This document shows, piece by piece, positions 1-6,274 of a DNA stretch of 11,925 bases. The stretch comes from Candidatus Brocadiia bacterium (GTDB lineage: Bacteria; Planctomycetota; MHYJ01; WSZJ01): positions 1-11,925 of the forward strand of contig JABWAY010000115.1 of the NCBI GenBank assembly GCA_013360825.1. The letters run 5' to 3'. A program made the position numbers and the translations under genes. Position 1 is the stretch's first letter. Every line of letters starts with the position of its first letter. The notes beneath the pieces were generated by a model, which had not been told where the DNA came from, ran no database searches, and saw only the letters and a list, made by a program, of their open reading frames with translations.

Positions 1-155
1 GCCGCCGCCCTGACCGGCGTCGCCTCGACCTGCCGCCCCCGCCCCTTCGGCCGGTCCGGCTGCGACAGCACCAGCGCCACCTCATGCCCCGCGGGAGGCA
101 GAGCCCGAAGCGAGGGGACGGCGAACGCCGGCGTTCCCGCGAAGACGATCCTCAT
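1..155 (-). CDS. fmt: Methionyl-tRNA formyltransferase, N-terminal fragment (cut by window edge)
   Basis: Fmt transfers a formyl group from 10-formyl-tetrahydrofolate to initiator Met-tRNA in the cytoplasm. Only the first 51 codons are in the window. They read MRIVFAGTPAFAVPSLRAL, then a QPDRPKGRGR segment and TPVRAAA, the usual start of the formyltransferase Rossmann domain (family pattern: MRIVFxGTPxFAVPxL, then QPDRPxGRGxxxxPxPVK). The ATG (155-153) overlaps the stop of the upstream terC-like gene as ATGA, so translational coupling is likely and no separate promoter is needed. The gene continues beyond position 1. Identity is clear from the N-terminal motif; completeness cannot be judged. 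Confidence 0.93.
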   Translation of the reverse strand, partial: MRIVFAGTPAFAVPSLRALPPAGHEVALVLSQPDRPKGRGRQVEATPVRAA

Positions 156-988
156 GTGCGCAGCACATCCGTCCCGTCGCGCAACTCCACCGGCGGGCTC
201 TTCCTCCGCAACCGCATGTTCAGGAACTCGACCAGCAGCGAGAACGCCATCGCCGAGTAGATGTACCCCTTGTTCATGTGCCCGCCCATCCCCTCGACCA
301 GCAGCATGACCCCGATCAGGTTCAGGAACGAGAGCGCCAGGATCTTCACGCTCGGGTGCCGGTGGACGAAGTCGCCGACCAACCCGGCAGACGCGACCAT
401 GACGCCGACCGCCACGAACATCGCGAGGACCATGACCAGGAGACTCCGGGCCATCCCCACCGCCGTGATCACCGAATCCAGCGAGAACACGAGGTCCAGC
501 AGGATGATCTGGAAGATCATCGGGCCGAATCGCGCCGTCCCCGCCCCACCCGCCGCCGCGGCGTGGTCGTCCCCCTCCAGCTTGTGGTAGATCTCCGTCG
601 ACGCCTTCCCGATCAGGAACAGCCCGCCCCCCAGCAGGATCAGGTCCCGCCCCGAAAACCCGTGGTCCAGCCCCACCGCCCCCCACGTCACGGAAAACAG
701 CGGCTTGGTCAGCCTCATGACCCACGAGATGCTGAACAGAAGCCCCAGCCTGCAGACCAGCGCCAGCGCCATCCCCAGGTTCCTGGCGAACCGCTGCTGA
801 TGCTTCGGCAGCTTCCCCACCAGAATCGCGATGAAAACGACGTTGTCGATCCCGAGAATCACCTCCATCAGCGTCAGCGTCAGCAGCGCCGTCAGGCCGG
901 CCGGCTGGGCGAGGACGTGGAAGTCGAACAGCCCCCCTCCGGGCAGCGTGCCGAGAAAGGTGGCGGGCAGGGTTGCGGCGGAGTGCAT
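152..988 (-). CDS. TerC-family integral membrane protein
   Basis: 278 residues with about seven hydrophobic segments. Two TerC-family signatures are visible: EVILGIDNVVF (about residues 42-52) and LLDLVFSLDSVITAVGM (about 163-179), each with acidic residues inside a membrane helix. The family (TerC/YgdQ/YoaE-like) is linked to metal-ion homeostasis, including manganese export in some members, and to tellurite resistance; the substrate cannot be told from sequence. I chose the ATG at 988-986 because AGGAG lies six bases upstream, a promoter-like pair lies just beyond that, and the hydrophobic family region follows directly. A longer open frame exists to 1429 but its extra residues look non-coding. 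The stop overlaps the fmt start (ATGA), so both are probably on one mRNA. Confidence 0.93.
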   Translation of the reverse strand: MHSAATLPATFLGTLPGGGLFDFHVLAQPAGLTALLTLTLMEVILGIDNVVFIAILVGKLPKHQQRFARNLGMALALVCRLGLLFSISWVMRLTKPLFSVTWGAVGLDHGFSGRDLILLGGGLFLIGKASTEIYHKLEGDDHAAAAGGAGTARFGPMIFQIILLDLVFSLDSVITAVGMARSLLVMVLAMFVAVGVMVASAGLVGDFVHRHPSVKILALSFLNLIGVMLLVEGMGGHMNKGYIYSAMAFSLLVEFLNMRLRRKSPPVELRDGTDVLRT

Positions 989-1016
989 CAGGGTCTCCTG
1001 ACAGGTGAAGCGCCAG

Positions 1017-1045
1017 AGCCTAACGGAGGCGGAGCGGGCGAACAA
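1017..1045 (-). promoter_or_regulatory. Candidate sigma-70-type promoter for the terC-fmt unit
   Basis: On the minus strand TTGTTC (1045-1040) and TAGGCT (1022-1017) are separated by 17 bases. Transcription would start near 1010, giving a leader of about 22 bases that contains the AGGAG site before the ATG at 988. Each hexamer matches the consensus at only three positions, but TAGGCT is a common -10 form in GC-rich bacteria, and the spacing and location fit. No start site has been mapped; this is inference. Confidence 0.5.
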
Positions 1046-1106
1046 GGAACTGCCCCCGCGAGACGAATCCCGGCATTCCGGGCGGGTTTGTCGTAAGCTC
1101 CCCCCG

Positions 1107-1248
1107 ATGCTGTCCCACGCCGACCGCGCCGCGCTCCTCTCGACCGCCCGGGCGGCTTCGGAATCCCCTCCCCCACGCCCCGCTCCTGCGGCGCGCGGGG
1201 GACGGAGTTCCCATCGAAACCTATTTGGCGGAGGTCGTTCACGAATGA
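1107..1248 (+). pseudogene. Possible small frameshifted coding remnant in the divergent region
   Basis: From ATG 1107 the frame reads MLSHADRAALLSTARAA with third positions almost all G or C, as in real genes here. After about 1160 that signature fades in this frame and appears in the +1 frame, which ends in DGVPIETYLAEVVHE and a TGA at 1246-1248. That TGA overlaps the next ATG as ATGA, the arrangement expected of coupled genes. The +1 frame has no ATG, GTG or TTG of its own after its preceding stop at 1021. The N-terminus vaguely resembles the start of AMMECR1-type domains, but that is weak. No Shine-Dalgarno precedes 1107. It may be a decayed gene, a sequencing frameshift, or chance. Confidence 0.25.
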
Positions 1249-1736
1249 AGCGATTCAGTGCGGTCATCCTGGCGGCGGCGCTCGCGGGGTGCGTGACGCC
1301 CGTGTCACCCGGCGTGAGGTCGGAATACCTGACGAAGGTCTCCTGGAAGGGTGCGGCGGTCCGCGTCGACGCGGCGGACCCCGGGCCGGTCCTCAGTTCG
1401 ACGCCGGGAGCGCGGGAGTACGTCCTCAATCCGGCTGAATGGAATCCGTGGTTCGCGAAGTCCCTCGCGGACGACCTCAGGGAACTCGGCGCGGCGGCGG
1501 CGGAGGAGCCCGTCGTGACCGTCGCCCTGGAGGAGTCGGAGCTGGAAGCCCGGGCCGCGGGGCAGGAGTTCTGGGCCGACCTGACCGTCTCCGTCCGGGG
1601 AGCCGGGATCGACCTCCTCGTCCACGGAAGGGACTGGAGCGGCGACGGCTACACCGAGGCGGTGCGCCGCGCGGCCGCCGACGCCCTGCGGCAGATCGTC
1701 GAGAACGAGGACCTGCGCCGGGCGGCCACGAAGTAG
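1245..1736 (+). CDS. Uncharacterised lipoprotein
   Basis: 163 residues; the only clear plus-strand gene here. It starts MKRFSAVILAAALAGC: a short basic n-region, a hydrophobic core and a LAGC lipobox with Cys16, so it should be lipidated and membrane-attached after export. The mature part alternates hydrophobic beta-like stretches (VVTVALEESELE, FWADLTVSV, GIDLLVHGRD) and ends in a charged helix. I do not recognise the family; the layout recalls small envelope-assembly lipoproteins, which is only an impression. The ATG at 1245 is preferred over in-frame starts further upstream because GGAGG lies about nine bases before it and the lipoprotein signal begins there. It converges on the Pal-like gene, with a hairpin seven bases after its stop. 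Confidence 0.85.
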   Translation: MKRFSAVILAAALAGCVTPVSPGVRSEYLTKVSWKGAAVRVDAADPGPVLSSTPGAREYVLNPAEWNPWFAKSLADDLRELGAAAAEEPVVTVALEESELEARAAGQEFWADLTVSVRGAGIDLLVHGRDWSGDGYTEAVRRAAADALRQIVENEDLRRAATK

Positions 1737-1743
1737 CGTCTGC

Positions 1744-1778
1744 AAAAAAAACCGGCCCCGCGGATCGCGGGGCCGGTT
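1744..1778 (-). terminator. Intrinsic terminator of the Pal/OmpA-like lipoprotein gene
   Basis: A perfect 13-bp inverted repeat (1750-1762 with 1766-1778, loop GAT) is followed on the minus strand by eight T (1751-1744, the first two of them within the stem). It lies 15 bases after the minus-strand stop at 1794. It also lies seven bases after the stop of the convergent plus-strand lipoprotein gene, but in that direction only two T follow the stem, so it should be much weaker that way. Confidence 0.92.
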
Positions 1779-1793
1779 CAGGATGCCGATTCT

Positions 1794-2531
1794 CTACCGC
1801 CCGTCGCTCTTGATCTCCCCGCCCGTCACGTACGGATCCTCCGCGCTGAACCGGATCTCGATCCGGCGGTTCTTGCGCTTGTTGCCGGTCTCCGCCGGCT
1901 GGTGCTCGCCCCAGCTCGTCATGTGCATCATCCCCGGCTCGATCCCGCCTTCCTTCTGGAGGAACAGCAGCGCCGTCAGCGCGCGCTCCGCCCCCAGCTC
2001 GAAGTTCGACCCCGTCGGGAACTTGCCGATCGACCGCTTGATCGGGTCCGTGTCCGTGTGCCCGTCCACCTGGATGAACATCCCCTTCGCCTTCAGCTCC
2101 TTCGCGACCTCCAGCAGCAGCTGCTTCCCCTGCGCCTTCAACTCCGTCTTCCCGCTCTCGAACAGCACCTCCCCCGAGAACCGGATCCAGTTGTTCCCGT
2201 ACGTGATGTCGCCTTCCTCCGTGCTCCCCGTCGGCGGCGTCAGCGAGCTGAACTTCGCCATGATCTCCTCCTGGATCGCCTTCGCCGCCGCCAGCTCCTT
2301 CGAGGCCGCATCCAGCATCACGTCCTTCGTCTCCAGCTGGGCATCCCGCTTCTCCACCTGCAGCTCCAGGTCCGCATTGCGCCGCCCGAGATCCTCCAGC
2401 GCCCGCTGGTGCTTCTCGGACAGGGCCGAATACCGCGCCTTCAGGTCGTCGTGGTCCGCGACCGAGACACATCCGCTTCCGAAGAGCGCCAGTGTGGCGG
2501 CTCCGCACACCGAGACAAGCAGTCTGGACAT
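1794..2531 (-). CDS. Pal/OmpA-like peptidoglycan-binding lipoprotein with coiled coil
   Basis: 245 residues. An N-terminal export signal ends in GSGC (Cys21), an imperfect lipobox but a plausible lipidation site. Residues about 24-95 are a heptad-rich charged helix, likely coiled coil. Residues about 112-228 form an OmpA C-terminal domain: RFSGEVLFESGKTEL, VDGHTDTDPI, NFELGAERALTALLFL and KRKNRRIEI. Asp160 in HTDTD and Arg183 in GAERA match the pair that binds diaminopimelate in OmpA/Pal, so it probably tethers a membrane to peptidoglycan. The start is supported by AAGGAG seven bases upstream. It is monocistronic, bounded by terminators on both sides. The 190 bp upstream (2532-2723) is very GC-rich; I see no convincing promoter there. 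OmpA/Pal versus MotB-type use cannot be settled, but there is no MotB-like membrane helix. Confidence 0.9.
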   Translation of the reverse strand: MSRLLVSVCGAATLALFGSGCVSVADHDDLKARYSALSEKHQRALEDLGRRNADLELQVEKRDAQLETKDVMLDAASKELAAAKAIQEEIMAKFSSLTPPTGSTEEGDITYGNNWIRFSGEVLFESGKTELKAQGKQLLLEVAKELKAKGMFIQVDGHTDTDPIKRSIGKFPTGSNFELGAERALTALLFLQKEGGIEPGMMHMTSWGEHQPAETGNKRKNRRIEIRFSAEDPYVTGGEIKSDGR

Positions 2532-2716
2532 GAACAGGCTCCTTTCGAGTGCGGCCGCCGCGCGTCCGGGCTCCCCGCCTGCGGTGCCGTGCGGCCGATC
2601 AGGTTGCGGCCCCCTCTCCAAGAAAGGGCCTGCAGCACTATCGGCGCGGGGGGGCGGGGGAATTGAGGAAGAATCTGCCGGAGGCGGCGGAATTCCCGGC
2701 GGGAACCGCCGGGGGC

Positions 2717-2752
2717 AAAAAACAAGGGCCGCCGGGTGAGCCGGCGGCCCTT
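2717..2752 (-). terminator. Intrinsic terminator of the HTH membrane protein gene
   Basis: A perfect 12-bp inverted repeat (2724-2735 with 2741-2752, five-base loop) is followed on the minus strand by a T-rich tract (TTGTTTTTT, 2725-2717). It begins 19 bases after the stop codon at 2771. This closes the two-gene unit starting at 4078 and isolates it from the Pal-like gene. Confidence 0.92.
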
Positions 2753-2770
2753 TCGAATCCGTTTCGTGGA

Positions 2771-3637
2771 CTACTTCTCGACGGGCTTCTTCGCGCCGCC
2801 GGTGGTCGTGCCCGTCAGCATCAGGTTCTCGACGTCCTTCTTCACGTCCTCGAACCCGAACGTTCCGACGAAGGTCTTGGCGACCTCGCCCGCGAACGCG
2901 CTCGGCTGGTTGATCCGAGCCTTGTCGTCGTCGGTCACGACGCGGATCATGTCCATCAGCACGGCGCCCATCATCCCGAGCATCACCGCGCAGAGAACCA
3001 GGACCGACGTCAGGATCGGGTGGCTCTGGATGGCGGCCACCGGCACCATCATCGGGCCGTGAGTCTGGCGCGACGGCTGCACCGACTCCTGCAGCCCCGA
3101 ACGCTTCGACCGCACCGCAGGCTCCTGCACCGTCGCCGCGCCCTCGGCCGCCTCGTCGAACTTGAGCGGCTCCGTCGTCATCCCGGTGGTGCCTTCGCCC
3201 TCGATGAACGTCTCCTGCGTCTCGATCCCGCCGCCGCTCGGCCCCTCGTTCTGAACCGTAAGGTCGCTGTCGTCGAAGATCATCTCCTCCGTGATTCCGG
3301 TCGTCTCGCCGGACACCGTCTCCTCCTTCGACCGATCGGAGCCGCCGCCGTCAAGATCCGGCAGCGCCGTCTCGTCCACCCCGCCCGAAGACAGGTTGTC
3401 CATGTCGAGGATCGTCTCGCCCGACCCGTCCGCCTTCGGCGCCTGGCTGCCGGGGAGGATGATCGTCGGCTCCGTGACCCGCCCCTTCTTCAGGGACTCG
3501 ACATCGTCACGGCGGAACTTCATCTTGTTCTCGTCACGGAAGGCGCGCAGCTCGCCCTCCGACACCATCCGCTTGAGTTCGTCCTCGTCCAGCTGCAGTT
3601 CGCTCAGGACGTCTTCAAAGCTGAAATAGTCGGCCAT
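2771..3637 (-). CDS. Excisionase-like HTH protein with acidic Thr-rich linker and C-terminal membrane helix
   Basis: 288 residues. Residues 1-50 match the MerR/excisionase-type winged helix-turn-helix pattern (FSFEDVLSELQLDEDELKRM, then EGELRAFRDENKMKFRRDDVESL). Residues about 55-170 are acidic, Gly/Thr-rich and probably disordered, with repeated acidic-Thr-hydrophobic motifs (Thr75, Thr90, Thr107, Thr143) and a loose repeat, TTGITEEMIFDDSD and TTGMTTEPLKFDEA. One membrane helix lies at about 207-229, followed by about 60 polar residues. The HTH should be cytoplasmic and the tail outside. A DNA target, or use of the HTH fold as a protein-binding module, is equally possible. The ATG at 3637 has AGGAGA nine bases upstream. 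It lies 51 bp after the small exported protein gene with no terminator between, so the two are probably cotranscribed. Confidence 0.85.
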   Translation of the reverse strand: MADYFSFEDVLSELQLDEDELKRMVSEGELRAFRDENKMKFRRDDVESLKKGRVTEPTIILPGSQAPKADGSGETILDMDNLSSGGVDETALPDLDGGGSDRSKEETVSGETTGITEEMIFDDSDLTVQNEGPSGGGIETQETFIEGEGTTGMTTEPLKFDEAAEGAATVQEPAVRSKRSGLQESVQPSRQTHGPMMVPVAAIQSHPILTSVLVLCAVMLGMMGAVLMDMIRVVTDDDKARINQPSAFAGEVAKTFVGTFGFEDVKKDVENLMLTGTTTGGAKKPVEK

Positions 3638-3688
3638 GTGAGGCGTTCTCCTATCTACTTGAAGGGGCCGGTGAGTTTGAGTGGGGTC

Positions 3689-4078
3689 CTACTTCTTGCC
3701 TTCGCGCTCTTTCTGTTCCTTCTCGAACTTCTCGATGGCTCTCTTGGCCTCGTCGACCGAGAGACCTTTGCCTTCGGAAGTGAAGTCAAACGCCTTGAGA
3801 TCCCACACGATGCGCCGGCTGGCGATCAGCAGGAGCCTCTTGCCCTGGTCGACCTTGTAGACGGTCAGGGTCGCGTCCTCGGGGGGAGAGGTCTTGAGGA
3901 CATAGACGAGCGAACCCAGGTCCGCGGCGCTGGAGGACGGGGTGGCCAGCACGAGCCCGCCACTACCGTCACCCGTTTCCGCCCAGGCGGGCTGAGAGCC
4001 GCGCATGAGGACGAAACCGAGCGTCGCCACGATCGCGCCCGCGAGGGCGCCCGTCAGCAGGACGTTCAGACGATTCAT
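3689..4078 (-). CDS. Small exported or membrane-anchored protein of unknown function
   Basis: 129 residues. Residues 1-33 form a Sec-type signal or membrane anchor (basic start, hydrophobic 7-25, AWA before Glu34). The mature part has a beta-like core (LGSLVYVLKT, ATLTVYKVDQGKRLLLIASRRIVWDLKAFDF) and a highly charged C-terminal helix (about 107-129, rich in Glu and Lys). I do not recognise a named family. The start ATG at 4078 has GGAGG four bases upstream; an open frame continues further upstream but passes through the promoter-like region. It is the first gene of a probable two-gene unit with the HTH membrane protein, so it may act at the same membrane site. Confidence 0.82.
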   Translation of the reverse strand: MNRLNVLLTGALAGAIVATLGFVLMRGSQPAWAETGDGSGGLVLATPSSSAADLGSLVYVLKTSPPEDATLTVYKVDQGKRLLLIASRRIVWDLKAFDFTSEGKGLSVDEAKRAIEKFEKEQKEREGKK

Positions 4079-4093
4079 ACGACCTCCGATTAG

Positions 4094-4130
4094 GGTGCAG
4101 GGCACGAGGCCCCCCCAGGAACACTGCACC
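4094..4130 (-). other. Possible leader hairpin ahead of the small exported protein gene
   Basis: In the predicted 5' untranslated region the minus-strand GGTGCAG (4130-4124) can pair perfectly with CTGCACC (4100-4094), enclosing 23 G/C-rich bases that can fold further. The stem ends about 15 bases before the start codon, close to the ribosome-binding site. There is no U-tract, so it is not a terminator. It matches no riboswitch class that I can recognise. Confidence 0.3.
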
Positions 4131-4142
4131 TGCACGCGTGAA

Positions 4143-4170
4143 AGTATCATCGGCGGGCAGAGGGGTTCAA
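4143..4170 (-). promoter_or_regulatory. Candidate sigma-70-type promoter for the small exported protein/HTH unit
   Basis: On the minus strand TTGAAC (4170-4165) and GATACT (4148-4143) are 16 bases apart; each matches the consensus at four of six positions. The -35 overlaps the aroA stop codon. A start near 4136 would give a leader of about 57 bases. It is one of the more AT-rich spots in this stretch. Inferred from sequence only. Confidence 0.5.
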
Positions 4171-5468
4171 GATTCTTTTGATCGGAATTCGGGGCCGGAC
4201 GGGCAGGAGCCCCCCCGGGTGACGCGGGAGAGCGTGTCCCAGAACCCCGGGAACGACTTCCCGACGACGGCCGGGTCGGCGATGGCGATTCCGGGGAGGC
4301 GGAGACCGGCCAGGGCGAACGCCATCGCCATCCGGTGGTCCCCATGCGGGTCGATCACCGCCGGCCGCGGCGCGGCGGGGCGGATCGTCCACCCGTCCCC
4401 GTGCGTCTCGACCTCCGCCCCCAGCTTCCGCAGTTCCGCGGCGGTGTCGTTCAGGCGGTCGGTCTCCTTCACCTGAAGATTCGACGCGCCCCGCACCCGG
4501 CTCTCACCGGCCGCCAGGACCGCGAGGACCGCGAACGTCTGCGCGGAATCCGGCATCCCCGAAAAATCCGCCTCGACCCCCCGCAGGGCCCCCCCGGTGA
4601 CCTCCACCCCCCCGTCCCGCTCCTCCACCCGGCACCCCATCCGCTCCAGGACCGCCAGGAACTCCAAGTCCCCCTGGAGCCCCCCCCTCCTCACCCCCTC
4701 CACCCGCACCCGCCCCCCCGCCGCCGCGGCCGCCCCGAAAAAGTAGTTCGCCCCCGTCGCGTCCGGCTCCACGTCGAATCCGGTCGGCCGCGCCGGCCCC
4801 GAGACCGTCCACGTCCCCGGACCCGCGTGCACCCTCACGCCGAATGCCCGAAGGGCCGCGACGGTCATGTCGACGTAGGAGGCGCTGGCGACGGGCCCGG
4901 TCGTGCGCACGGACAGGCCGGGAGGATCCACGGCCGCCCCGGCGATCAGGAGCGCCGAGAGGAACTGCGAAGAGACCGAAGCGTCCACGAGCACCCGCTT
5001 CGGGGTGAGTCCGAAGGATGCGAGGCGCAGGGGGGGGTACCCCTCCCGCCCCATCCAGCGGATCGCGGCGCCCAGGTCCGACGCCGCCCGTGCGAGAGGC
5101 CCGATCGGGCGCGCCCGGAGGCTCGCGTTCCCGTCCAGGAGGAAGTCCCCCGGAAGAGCGAGGCAGAGGCCGATCATGAACCGGAAGGCGGTCCCGCTCC
5201 CGCCGAGATCCAGTTCCGCGCGCTCCGCCTGTGCGGGTCCGCGGACGCGGATCTCCCCCGGCGCGATCCCGACCTGTGCGCCCAGTCGTTCGACCGCCTC
5301 CGCGCAGCGCCGGACGTCCTCGTTGTCCCCCCACCCGCGAATCGTCGACTCCCCGTCTGCAAGCGCCGCGAGGCACAGCGCGCGCTGTGTCCACGACTTC
5401 GAGCCCGGGACGCGCACCGTCGCGTCCAGCGGGCCGCTGGGAACAACCGGGAGCGGCTCCGGCGCCAT
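4167..5468 (-). CDS. aroA: 3-phosphoshikimate 1-carboxyvinyltransferase (EPSP synthase)
   Basis: 433 residues, normal for the family. It joins phosphoenolpyruvate to shikimate-3-phosphate, the sixth step of the shikimate pathway, in the cytoplasm. Visible motifs in order: PGSKSWTQRA (21-30, Lys24 binding), GGSGTAFRF (about 89-97), SLRARPIGPL, VSSQFLSALL, GMPDSAQTFAVLA (with the catalytic Asp), VKETDRL and DPHGDHRMAMAFAL, then GKSFPGFW. The position of E. coli Pro101 is Phe here, a natural variation. Two starts are possible: GTG 5474 and ATG 5468. GGAG lies eight bases before the ATG but only two before the GTG, so ATG is chosen. The 57 bp before it are filled by the terminator of the previous gene. 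No other aromatic-pathway gene is nearby. Confidence 0.97.
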   Translation of the reverse strand: MAPEPLPVVPSGPLDATVRVPGSKSWTQRALCLAALADGESTIRGWGDNEDVRRCAEAVERLGAQVGIAPGEIRVRGPAQAERAELDLGGSGTAFRFMIGLCLALPGDFLLDGNASLRARPIGPLARAASDLGAAIRWMGREGYPPLRLASFGLTPKRVLVDASVSSQFLSALLIAGAAVDPPGLSVRTTGPVASASYVDMTVAALRAFGVRVHAGPGTWTVSGPARPTGFDVEPDATGANYFFGAAAAAGGRVRVEGVRRGGLQGDLEFLAVLERMGCRVEERDGGVEVTGGALRGVEADFSGMPDSAQTFAVLAVLAAGESRVRGASNLQVKETDRLNDTAAELRKLGAEVETHGDGWTIRPAAPRPAVIDPHGDHRMAMAFALAGLRLPGIAIADPAVVGKSFPGFWDTLSRVTRGGSCPSGPEFRSKES

Positions 5469-5480
5469 GCGCACGACTCC

Positions 5481-5510
5481 AAAAAAAAATCCCCGCCACG
5501 CGGCGGGGAT
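5481..5510 (-). terminator. Intrinsic terminator abutting the aroA ribosome-binding site
   Basis: A perfect 9-bp GC-rich stem (5502-5510 with 5489-5497, loop of four) is followed on the minus strand by an uninterrupted run of nine T (5489-5481, the first counted in the stem). It starts 16 bases after the stop at 5526. The T-run is immediately followed by GGAG and then the aroA ATG. It looks like a full-strength terminator, and it is the first one I see downstream of the toroid-HEAT cluster. Confidence 0.93.
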
Positions 5511-5525
5511 GGGTGTTCCGAAGGC

Positions 5526-6194
5526 CTACTTCTTGTCGTAGTACCGGATCGACCGCAGGATCATCTCGATCTCCTCCCCGGAGTGCTTCCCGTCCATCTT
5601 CTCCTCGCCGGGAGCGCACGCCACCACCAGCTGGTAGGTGTCCTTGCTGTCCCGCTTGCCGACCATGACCCGGAGGTAGTGCGATCCGCCGTACTTCTTG
5701 TGCTCCCCGTAGGTCGAGAACTCGTAGAAGTCGCCGCACGGATACGACCGCTTGGCCGTCTCCTTGGTGTTCTTCAGGTTCTTGTAGTCGTTCGTCGTGA
5801 GATCCTCAAACAGCGCCTTCGCGAACCCCTTCGTGCTCGTGGGCGAACCTTCCCAGGTCCCGATCTTGAATTTTCCCATCGTGTCGTACCGGAACCCGTA
5901 GACCCGGACCAGCGGGGGCGACTTCTGGGGGTCGCCGTTCGGATTGTCGGCGGCCCACTTCGTGAACAGGAACACCACGCCGTCGTCGTCCTTGAACCAG
6001 GTCGGTTCCCAGGCGCCGGCGCCGACGATCTTCCACTGATCCTTCCCCTTGGGCTTCGTCACCTTGACACCGAAGGTGTCGTTGTCGAAGACGTCCGTGT
6101 CGCCGGGTTTGCCGTCTTCGGCGATGGCGGGACGGTGAAGCACGACGGCGGCCAGCGCTCCCGCGGCGAGCGCGAGGGGCAGGTACTTCTTCAC
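5526..6194 (-). CDS. Exported protein of unknown function, possibly PsbP/DcrB-like fold
   Basis: 222 residues, GTG start. Residues 1-25 are a clean Sec signal peptide (KK, hydrophobic core, AIA before Glu26). The mature protein begins with acidic residues, then GVKVTKPKGKDQWKIV, VVFLFTKWA, LVRVYGFRYD, HYLRVMVGKRD and TYQLVVACAP strands, and ends EEIEMILRSIRYY. This order (exposed beta strands, then a final helix with a 'xxILxSIRxx' close) resembles PsbP/Mog1/DcrB-type domains; that is an impression of fold, not a family match. Two cysteines occur. The GTG at 6194 is preferred because GGGAGG lies five bases upstream and the signal peptide begins there; the upstream open frame is not protein-like. 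It has its own TATAAT and terminator, but could also receive read-through from the cluster upstream. Confidence 0.85.
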   Translation of the reverse strand: MKKYLPLALAAGALAAVVLHRPAIAEDGKPGDTDVFDNDTFGVKVTKPKGKDQWKIVGAGAWEPTWFKDDDGVVFLFTKWAADNPNGDPQKSPPLVRVYGFRYDTMGKFKIGTWEGSPTSTKGFAKALFEDLTTNDYKNLKNTKETAKRSYPCGDFYEFSTYGEHKKYGGSHYLRVMVGKRDSKDTYQLVVACAPGEEKMDGKHSGEEIEMILRSIRYYDKK

Positions 6195-6236
6195 GTTAGC
6201 CTCCCTGTAATGGATGTGTTCCTGGAGAACGAAGCG

Positions 6237-6242
6237 ATTATA
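6237..6242 (-). promoter_or_regulatory. Perfect TATAAT -10 box ahead of the exported protein gene
   Basis: The minus strand reads TATAAT exactly at 6242-6237, 42 bases before the GTG start, a rare AT-rich island in this sequence. No good -35 sits at 16-18 bases; the nearest TTG-type hexamer, TTGCAC (6270-6265), is 22 bases away, too far for a standard promoter. It may depend on an activator or on an AT-rich -10 alone. Confidence 0.45.
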
Positions 6243-6274
6243 GACGGTGCAGGCTCCCCGCCTAGTGCAATTCG

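Noticed and set aside
1069..1082. Small inverted repeat CCCGG-CATT-CCGGG in the divergent region
   Set aside because: Five base pairs with no T-run and no repeat elsewhere; in such GC-rich DNA this is expected by chance.
1005..1244. Longer start for the plus-strand lipoprotein
   Set aside because: A lipobox signal must begin near the N-terminus, and GGAGG is correctly placed for the ATG at 1245.
989..1429. N-terminal extension of the TerC-family gene to 1429
   Set aside because: The extra residues are Arg/Pro/Ser-rich with no family similarity, overlap a plus-strand gene, and pass through a promoter-like sequence; a good ribosome-binding site precedes the ATG at 988.
5174..5200. Glyphosate-insensitive AroA suggested by Phe at the E. 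coli Pro101 position
   Set aside because: Natural AroA proteins vary at this position and sensitivity cannot be judged from one residue.
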